Shown here one piece after another: positions 55,753 through 64,000 of a DNA stretch of 64,000 bases. Position 1 is the first letter of the stretch, and every line of letters starts with the position of its first letter. Source of the DNA: Tetragonia tetragonoides (lineage: Eukaryota; Streptophyta; Magnoliopsida; Caryophyllales; Aizoaceae); contig CM076154.1 of the NCBI GenBank assembly GCA_038025085.1, positions 30,806,501 to 30,870,500 of the forward strand, given 5' to 3'. A model generated the notes under the pieces. That model was not told the DNA's origin. It made no database searches and saw nothing but the letters and a program-made list of their open reading frames with translations. The translations under genes and the position numbers were made by a program.

Positions 55753-56430
55753 TACATATACATTGAGAATGGGGATACAGACATGTCACCTAATGTACTT
55801 AGTACACTACAAGAAAATGGACATGAACCAACGCATATGTGCCAACACTTTTGAAAATGTTGGAAAAAATAAGTTATGCAAACAATTTTAGTAGTGTTCA
55901 AGTAGGTATAGATCTATGACAACACGTACATCAGTCATAACCACTAGGTCAAATATTAGGTAAGTACAAAATGCACTCTCCAGATATAGAAGTGAATCGA
56001 ATTGGATTAAACTGAAATTAAATGAGTTGAATTGAACAAAACTGAATTGAGCTAAACAAGGAGTAGAGAGCTATAAGACAATTAAATGCTTAGAACAACA
56101 CAGCAGAGCCCTAAAGTAATATAAGCCCTCAAAAGTCAGAAACACAAATCACTAAATAGCACGTATTTTTCATAAGAGCTAAATAGCACATATTTTTCAT
56201 AACAGCTAAGTATTTCGTCTGCTGTCATTAGTAAAGGTTTAAGTGTTTTTCATGTGTTTGGGTTTCTAAAATTAACAAGTCTCATGTGAGACCAACTCAC
56301 AGAAATATGGGGTCACTATTTAGAATTGTAAGGGTCACTTTTGGTGAGCAGTGACCCTTGTTTCATTGAAAAATAACCCCATCTTACTAAAAGTTATAGA
56401 AAGTTACAGGTATATGACTGCCCCATCCTT
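55753..56430. other. Intergenic, with a GGGTCACT-type repeat
   Basis: 56275-56410 carries the dispersed repeat GTCTCATGTGAGACC, then GGGTCACTATTTAGAAT. No gene seen. Confidence 0.4.
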
Positions 56431-56851
56431 ATGAAGATGTCCTTAAAAACTACTTGTTTTATTGGGGTATCTAAAGGCTTGGTATGTTTGTACGAATATA
56501 GCTATGCATGTCACTCCAATAACTTTATTCTATGGAACCCTGCAATAAGGAAATATGTTATTCTCCCCTTTTCCGCACCAACTGCATTAATACCAACCCC
56601 AGTGATAAGAAGAAATAGAACGAAAAGATTTTTATTCGACCAACAGGTTAATGATTACAAGGTTTTTAAATTTGATGAGCATATGAGCCGAGGTATTGTT
56701 GTTAAGGTATATGAGCTGAGAAAAAGTACTTGGAGGGTTGTTGATACGGCGAATCCAACACGTACGCTAGCCAATACCACTCGGAGTGTTTCTCTAAATG
56801 GAGTTTTCCATTGTATGGGTGTCAATAAGGATGATCATTTCGTTGTTGTTG
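56431..56851 (+). pseudogene. F-box-associated-domain gene fragment
   Basis: GVSKGLVCLYEY, FILWNPAIRKYVILP, then NDYKVFKF, VVKVYELRKSTWRVVD and SLNGVFHCMG form the F-box-associated (FBA) interaction domain of plant SCF ubiquitin-ligase receptors, which picks the substrate. The N-terminal F-box that would bind SKP1 is absent upstream, where dispersed-repeat sequence lies instead. The C-terminal half is cut at about 56851 by an LTR retrotransposon. A truncated copy or pseudogene; F-box genes often form such fragments. Confidence 0.75.
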
Positions 56852-58338
56852 GGTGCACTAAGGAACTCTATAGGGGGGTGAATAGAGTGACTCCAATTTC
56901 TCGCGATTAGACAGACTTTTGAGACTTAAGAACAATAGTGAGAACAAAGTTGTGGACGTTGTTCCTATGTAGTAAACAGAACACAAAGCAAATGACTGAA
57001 AGTAAATAACACAAGGCTTTTTTCACATGGAAAACCTCCTAGGCTCAATAGGAGTAAAAACCACAACCCAGTTACTTAGGATTTTGTCACACTACTTCTC
57101 ATATTACTAGAGCCACAACAGTATACAACACAGTACCCTAACACACCACACACCGTTACTAATGTGTTCTCAATCCTTCCAAGTGACACACTGACCTGAA
57201 GGAAAACTCTACGCTCGTTACTAAGCTAGAGTAATTACATATCTCTTTGAGTATAATGACTGTCTTACAACTCACTTCTTTAATAAGCAAATAAGACTAC
57301 AATGAAAACCTATTATGCAATGAGTACGCAAAGAAAGGACTCAAACGGATCTGACAGAGAATAGGGTCCACAGGTTGTTCTCAGTGTAATGCTGGACTGT
57401 ATTTGTATGGACGACTTGGATGTTTTGAATATGATTTGAAAACTCTTTTGCACGTCAAAACTCTCTCAAGGCATGAAGTAAACTGAAGCTATTCTCCACC
57501 TTATATAGGGGAGATGAAGACTCAGTTTCTTTCTATGTTAAAATCGTTTTCCAAAAGATAATATCTCCAAAAAGATATCCTAGAGTTTGAGATAAAGCAA
57601 AATGTTTTTACTTTATAAAACACTAATGAATCTAGATGGAAATTCGTCCAACATATTTTACAGAAGATTTAGGCCAGCTAATATAGGTATATTATCAGAA
57701 TATAAACTCTAAAAGATAATAGAGATATTCCATAAGATAATACTTTCTAAATAAACCTTGGCCATAAAGTAAAAGATAATATCTTATTCAAAATAAAATC
57801 TTTTTCCAATCTGTAAAATCGATTTTGCAATATCTAAATTTTCAAAACAATTTATATTTCACTAGAAGAATATTTGTGTGAAGATCTAGAAAGATAATAT
57901 ACAAATATTCACAGAAATAATAAATACGATATTATGCAAAAGTCGTCCAAATACTCAGCTAGAAGGAACATGGTCCACGACATTTGTTCCTCTTTGGTTC
58001 CTTCAAGCTCTAGTGCTGGTCATAGAGAATATGGTTCACAAGACAGTTCCCTTGTACTCTTTGAACCTTATGCACTTCAACCTTTGTGTATGTTCGTCCC
58101 TTGTCAAGACCACTTTGAATCCAACCTATAACACACTCAATGCATAGTACGTGAAGACTAATAATAGAAATACCAACTAAAGACATAGTTTTCATGTCTT
58201 GTAAGGATCCAAGCATCTTCATGAGCAATTATGCATCAAACGCTTCAACTTCTTGAATCCTTAAGTAAACCTACCATCATAGTTAGTTTACACAAAGATA
58301 AGGACACTGCGTTTGTTATCATAAAAACCAGGAACCAA
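56852..58338 (-). repeat. 3' LTR
   Basis: On the minus strand it begins after the polypurine tract AAAAATGGGGAATTTGC (LTR start about 58338) and ends CCTTAGTGCACC at 56852. 56852 to about 57770 aligns with 63091-64000. The outer boundary near 58338 is inferred from the polypurine tract; a similar tract at about 58575 is an alternative. Confidence 0.65.
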
Positions 58339-59798
58339 GCAAATTCCCCATTTTTGATGATGACAAACTAGTGTGCTTATCTGAGCTAGATACCAATCAT
58401 ACTAAATACAAAACTAACTCAAGCGCTTACCTTAACTTACCATTGTTGTGAACCTACCAGTAGAACCAGGGTAAGTATAAACAGGGTTCACAACTTAATT
58501 CAAAACTAAACCTGCACTTTTGTTAGCTTACATGTGATAAGTCCAATAGTTTGTCAATTGATTAAAACCGAAACTCAACAATTTTCCCTTTTTGATGATC
58601 ACAAACTATTGTGCTCATCTCAACAATATAACAATGAAATACAAGCTAACTCATGCTCTTCAAGGATGCTCAAGTATATCAACACTCAACGATCATTGAT
58701 GAGAGACATAATAAAATATCTTTTGCAAAACAGTTTATTCACAAGACCAGTAGAGAATCAATCTAGAATATCAACTATTTCAGAACATCAATCATATATG
58801 AGTAGATTTATCAAGATGCTACCTATCCATAGTGAATAGTGTCAAAAGAGAAAGATAAGAAAGAGACTATTCATGATCATATCAAACCTAAATGCAAGCA
58901 CACATCACTTCCCCCTTTTGGCATCATCAAAAAGTCCACGCATGTAAAGTTGTATATACGACACAAAGACAGAGTCACAAATCAATATGTCACACCCATC
59001 ATCACCAGGGTTTAAGTACTTGAAGATTCAAAGACGTATAGTAGCTCAAGTTTAACAATCTAATGATATGGGTCATCCTCAACACCTAGTCCACAAAAAA
59101 CATTCTATTATCAAAGGATTAGACAAGAAAATCAGAAACAGTAGCAATGGATTATAGACCAAATGTCAATCGAAAGATAGATAGCCAATAATAAGCAAAG
59201 GTCTATGAAGGGAACACGGTTTAGAAACAGGGTTCAGGCCATGAATGAATATGCTAAAGGCGTGGTGATTGGTCATATGAAGAAGCTTTTGATGTCGGAT
59301 AGCTTGGATTTTCTCTCTCTTCTTTCACAACTTGTGTAAGTCTAGAAGATTTGGTATCCAAGTCGCACATAAAACTCATCAAACTTCTGCTACTCATACT
59401 CCAACCACTCAATCAAAGGACACCTTTGTTGCTGCCATTTGAACCATTCTGTGAGAACAATGTTCATGTCATTGTTCCCCCTCAAACTCAAACCTCCATA
59501 ACATGCATTCCCTTCTTTGTCCCATACCATATTATTACCAAGTGAAGGTAACATGTCCAACTCCATCGTTCATAAAGTGACTCAAAAGATGCACCACTCT
59601 TCCAAGGTATTTGAGATTGGCTCCTTCTTGTAGTTCACGAACTTGATGCAAAAATCAACATTAAACACATATGAAAAGTGCTTTCTACTTATAGTAAGTA
59701 GATGTAACATGGCTTGATGAACAAAAATATCAACCGGTATCAAGAGTATTAAAACCAACAATTTATACGAGAGGTTTTTTTTTTTGTTTTATTTGTTG

Positions 59799-59839
<41 letters not shown>

Positions 59840-61259
59840 TTTTACCTCTCATATGTTAAAAAACAAAACTGATAACAAAACAGTATATACTATAAAGCCA
59901 TATATTTTTATTGATCTATGCATCTCATTCTCTTATTGACGAATGAAGCAATTTACCTTAGAGTGTGAACTCCATGATATCAATGTGTTGTCTCCTCTAG
60001 AGTCTCCAATATCCTCCACAATATTTGTTCCCCCTCATTCATCCCAAAACTTGAACATTGGTTCCCCCTCAAATGATGCTTGGTTTATTCACGAACCTCC
60101 CATTTACCAACAAGAACTTGAGAGAAGAGAGAGATAGAGAAGTAAGATCATGGTTGAGGCTATTATGAAGGTTGTGTAGGAACAAGGTCTCCTACTGCTC
60201 CATGGTCTGTTCCTGTGACTTATGTTTTGGACAATAAGGAACATATCATTAGACAAAAGTGAGTCCTTTTAATCTCTGTCAAGCAGTTATGCCTTTTACG
60301 GCATGCTAGCTGGGTTAAACATACAAACATTATAGTACACATCTTACGTCATACAAACACAATCATGGAAATGACTCTTCTAGCCAATCATTGGGAAAAA
60401 TGATGTACACTTGCACATAAGTGATTTGATCATGTCTAGCTCTACTCTAACTTCCTTAAAGCAATCTCTACTCAATGGTTTCATAACAATATCATCCAAA
60501 TGATTCTCAGTCTTGTAAAAACTTGTTCAAATTAGTCAATTTTGCACATAGTCTCTCAAAAGTGATGTCAAGTATCAACATGCTTGGCTCTTGGAATTGA
60601 GCAAAATCTCTATAAGCTTATGGCACAAATCAGCAACATATTCATGTATTCCACAGTGAAAATTTATGATTATGAACCATACCTCAAGAACATTATCTTT
60701 TTCATGCTCAATCTCATCCGAAGCAACATTAAGATGGCTAAGAGATCATCAAACTATCCAGAAGGAACAAGGTCTCCTGCAGTAGATGTTGTTCCCCCTG
60801 TTGAGCTCAATCGATGAGGATCTCTTCCAGCTTCTTGATTGTTCATGTTGGCACATTGCTTCTCTTCATTCATAAGACTAGAGAAACATTGTCTGTATCT
60901 GAAGACCTTGTTCCCCCTGTCTTTAGTACCAGACCTCTTTCCAATGACAGTTAGCAACAATCACATTATAGCACAATTATGAAGAATTTTACTAATATTT
61001 GGACCAAGAATAAAAATTAAATGAATGTGAGGGTGACTTACCCAATCTTACCAATGCACAATTCTCACCTATCACAATTCCATTCTCACGACCATTAGTG
61101 AGAAGATTTATTCAAATCTACATGTAGTGCAAGCAACCCTTATCTTGGATCTATAGGTTGCCCCCTCTCACCTTGCTTGCAAAACAAATCAAGTCTTGTT
61201 CTTGGGTACCCAAACAAGATTGTGTCCCTTCTTAGGAAAAGTAGAGCAATCTCTATCTT
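58339..61259 (-). other. Internal region without recognisable pol
   Basis: Contains repeated motifs on the minus strand such as TTTGATGATGCCAAAAGGGG and TTTGTGATCATCAAAAAGGG, as found before copia 3' LTRs, and fragments such as GGGGGAACAA. A (TTA)n run lies at 59802-59839. Small ORFs here show no RT, integrase or protease motif. Confidence 0.5.
59802..59839. repeat. (TTA)n microsatellite
   Basis: About 12 TTA units inside the gag-only LTR element. Confidence 0.9.
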
Positions 61260-63025
61260 TTTACATCCAAACAACTTTCACATGTTGATTTTTCTTATCA
61301 TAAGACTTTGATCTAGCAAGACATTCATAACGATAGTGACCTCCATTACCACAATGCCAAGAAAGTCTATTTTAATTCAAACCAACATACTTAGTCCTAG
61401 GGGTCCAGTCATCATTTTCTTTTCTTCTATCTAGATCGCTCTTGTTCCTATTATGGTGGTCATTAAGCCATTTCAAAGCATCATAGGAACTGGTCCATTT
61501 GTTAAGATAACCCAGTTCCCTCTCAACCTTGTCCAACTTTTCTTTAAAGTCCTTAACCTTTCCGAGTTCAGATTCCAATTGAATTCTAAGCCTTTTACAT
61601 TCTGATCTTAACTCATCATTACAGGTTTCATCAACCACATAAATAGGATCAAGATTCACAGGAGATTTCTTTAACAACTCATGTTCGAGAGTAAGTAAAG
61701 AAGAATCACTCCGTAGTTCAGACACTATTCCCTGTAAACTAGACACTGTTCCCTGTAAACTAGACACTGTTCTCTTTATATTCATGTTTTCATCTTTAAG
61801 GACCTAAATCATTTTCTCATATTCAACTTTTGTTTCAGTTAGTCCACTTACATCATCTTGCAGATCAGAATAAGCATCTAAAATGTTTTCCTTTTCAGTC
61901 CTTAGGATTTCATACTCATCCATTACAGAAAGAAACATTTAAAAAAATTTATCCTTAGTCCAAAAAGCAACTTGATTTTGAATATTATAAGAATACTTAC
62001 CTCACCTTCTTCAGGTTCTGTCTCTAAATCACTCATTGCCATCATTGAGATACCAGTAAGCTCTGACTCTGGTTCATCATCATCTTCACAGGAGAAATTA
62101 GCAATCCTATATACCAACTCCTCCTCCCTTGTCATGGAAGTGGGTTGCACTTGAGAACATGTGACTTTGTTCCTTCCTTTTTAGAGAGGGTTGTTCGTTC
62201 CGTTTCAGAGGAGGTTGTTCCTTCCTTTTCTTAGACCTTGATTTCACCCACTTTTGTAACTTTCTCACAAGTTGGATAAGCTCTTCATCTCCAAGGTCTA
62301 AAGTATCATCATCGTTGTTATTTACCTTGAAGGAGAATACAATGTTTGAAGCACAAGGTTGTGAATTTAATTGTAATTCATGAGTCATTTTAAATTATCA
62401 ATAAGTTCCTCCATGGACAACGTCTCTAAGTTCTTAGCTTCTTAGATTGCAGTGACCTTAGGAGCCCAAACAATAGTATTTGGCAAACTTCTCAAAATTT
62501 TCCTAACAAGCTCTTCATTGCTAAAAGACTTGCCAAGGGATTTAAGCTCATTGATAATATTGGTAAAATGAGTATACATGGTCTTTATTGTTTCATCACT
62601 ATGCATAGCAAACAACTCATATTGTCTTAACAATAAATCTACTCGAAATTGTTTTACCTGAGCTGTACCTTCATGAGCAATTTTGAGAGCGTTCTAGGTT
62701 TCTTTGGCACAATCACAACCCATAATACGATTGTATTCTTCTGAACCAAAGACACAATGAAATAGCTTGATGGTTATTGCATTCTTCTTCATTTTGCTGG
62801 TGTCAACTTTGGACCATTTGCTTGGTGGCTTGAGGACCATGTTCCCATCTTTTTCTTTTTGTACTCAGTCACAAAGTCCCCAGTTATGATGATATACCAC
62901 AACTCATGGTCTTCAGATTTGATGAAAATCTCCATTCTCCTCTTCCACTATGCATAGAAATCTCCATTGAAATAGGGTGGATGATGGATGGCTTGTCCCT
63001 CTTTCATATCACAAGGTGCACTCAT
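61260..63025 (-). pseudogene. Copia-like gag
   Basis: From 63025 (MSAPCDMKEGQAIHHPPYF) a UBN2-type gag can be followed in pieces: FKSEDHEL-like and GSEEYNRIMGCD-like parts, then 62633-62442 (LRQYELFAMHSDETIKTMY, ELVRKILRSLPN), 62388-62107 with LVRKLQKWVKSRSKKRKEQP, an acidic part (CEDDDEPESEL), a coiled coil at 61785-61372 (DELRSECKRLRIQLESELG), and a zinc knuckle near 61355 (WHCGNGGHYRYEC) whose first Cys is changed to Ser. Stops include TAG early on where Trp is expected. The coiled coil after the knuckle-proximal region resembles SIRE-type gags. It would form the particle shell if intact. Confidence 0.78.
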
Positions 63026-63071
63026 TTTTGCGGAATAAACTCGAGGTGTTAACCTCTTAATGAGCAACCAG

Positions 63072-63083
63072 GCTTTGATACCA
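63072..63083 (-). other. Primer-binding site
   Basis: Minus-strand TGGTATCAAAGC, 7 bases after the LTR end, matches the copia initiator-Met tRNA site with one change. Confidence 0.75.
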
Positions 63084-63090
63084 ATTGAAG

Positions 63091-64000
63091 GGTGCACTAA
63101 GGAACTCTAAAGGGGGGGTGAATAGAGTGACCCCAATTTCTCGCGATTACACAGACTTTTGAGACTTAAGAACAATGGTGAGAACAACGTTGTGGACGTT
63201 GTTACTATGTAGTAAACAAAACACAAAGCAAATGACTGAAAGTAAATAACACAAGACTTTTTCAAGTGGAAAACCTCCTAAGCTCAATAGGAGTAAAAAC
63301 CACGACCCAGTTACTTGGGGTTTTGTCACACTACTTCTCTTATTACTAGAGCCACAACAGGATACAACACAGTACCTTAACACACCACACACCGTTACTA
63401 ATGTGTTGTAAATCCTTCCAAGTCACACACTGACCTGAAGGAAAACTCTACGCTCGTTACTAAGCTACAGTAATTACAGATCTCTTTGAGTATAATGACT
63501 GCCTTACAACTCGCTTTTTTAATAAGCAAATAAGACTACAATGAAAACCTATTATGCAATGAGTACACAAAGGAAAGACTCAAACGGATCTGAAAGGGAA
63601 CAGGGTCCAAAGGTTGTTCTCAGTGTAGTGCTGGACTGTATTTGTATGGACGACTTGGATATTTTGAATATGATTTGAAAACTCTTTTGCACGTCAAAAC
63701 TCTCTCAAGGCATGAAGTAAACTAAAGCTATTCTCCACCTTATATAGGGGAGGTGAAGACTCAGTTTCCTTCTATGTTAAAATCGTTTTTCAAATGATAA
63801 TATCTCCAAAAAGATATCCTAGAGTTTGAGATAAAGCAAAACACTTTTACTTTATAAAACACTAATGAATCTAGATGGAAATTCGTCCAACAAATTTTAT
63901 AGAAGATTTAGGCCAGCTAATATAGGTATATTATCAGAATATAAACTCTAAAAGATAGTAGAGATACTCCATAAGATACTTTCCATAATAAATAAACCTT
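63091..64000 (-). repeat. 5' LTR, cut by the window edge
   Basis: Matches the LTR from 56852 on with few substitutions, for example GGTGCACTAAGGAACTCTA and CTCGCGATTA early in both. Confidence 0.85.

Larger units (their letters stand above)
56852..64000 (-). mobile_element. LTR retrotransposon with gag only (copia-like, non-autonomous), runs off the window
   Basis: The left LTR starts at 56852 and the right LTR at 63091, with 6239-bp spacing and over 900 bp of close match to the window edge. The primer-binding site at 63083-63072 and gag directly inside the right LTR show that the element is on the minus strand, with its 5' LTR at the right. From gag to the 3' LTR (about 2.9 kb) I see no protease, integrase or RT, so it would depend on another element. 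It is inserted in an F-box gene remnant. Confidence 0.8.

Noticed and set aside
1..64000. CRISPR array, operon, origin or bacterial-type gene system
   Set aside because: The window is nuclear plant DNA with introns and retrotransposons; no regularly spaced unique-spacer repeats or bacterial genes were seen.

Overview
This is a stretch of nuclear chromosome from a flowering plant, most likely a core eudicot. It is AT-rich, its host genes have GT-AG introns, and the intergenic space is filled with nested LINEs, SINEs, Ty1/copia and Ty3/gypsy remnants, Helitrons, hAT, MULE, CACTA, Stowaway and Tourist-like elements. I cannot name the species from sequence alone.

Three host genes look intact or functional. 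(1) 1-1734 (+): the last three exons of an equilibrative nucleoside transporter (ENT), cut by the left edge of the window. (2) 25301-28641 (+): a two-exon, 355-residue secreted, cysteine-rich, GPI-anchored protein of the At4g28100 type (SPARK domain). (3) 43968-46787 (-): a three-exon, 303-residue R2R3-MYB factor of the MYB102/MYB74/MYB41 group, with a TATA box and a G-box/ABRE upstream. A fourth host-derived piece, an F-box-associated-domain fragment at 56431-56851 (+), is a pseudogene broken by an LTR retrotransposon.

Layout: ENT 3' end with a Tourist-like MITE in its intron (0-2 kb); LINE-1 copy A on the minus strand with its endonuclease region deleted (3-7 kb); two short LINE-tailed retroposons and a truncated RNase H-bearing LINE (7.5-9.4 kb); a heavily rearranged Ty1/copia element with a tandem integrase duplication (9.8-15.5 kb); a ZMYM1-type hAT transposon (15.9-19.3 kb); a run of minus-strand Helitrons (19.3-22.2 kb); MITEs and a SINE (22.3-24.9 kb); the GPI-protein gene (25.3-28.6 kb); a 1-kb fold-back element (29-30 kb); LINE-1 copy B, nearly complete and inserted into a Stowaway MITE (31.7-36.6 kb); Helitron, SINE and MITE debris (37-38.7 kb); a copia 3' fragment carrying a CACTA MITE (41-43.4 kb); the MYB gene (44-46.8 kb); a Ty3/gypsy 3' end (48.5-49.75 kb); a head-to-tail Helitron array with a nested MULE (50.7-53.65 kb); an unrecognised 265-bp direct-repeat pair (54-55.75 kb); and a gag-only LTR element running off the right edge (56.85-64 kb).

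I see no gene cluster or new multi-gene system. The host genes are unrelated to each other. What is most unusual is the mobile DNA: precise Helitron-to-Helitron junctions, a copia element whose LTR is fused to integrase sequence, short non-autonomous retroposons that share LINE tails, and several layers of nested insertion whose order can be read directly.
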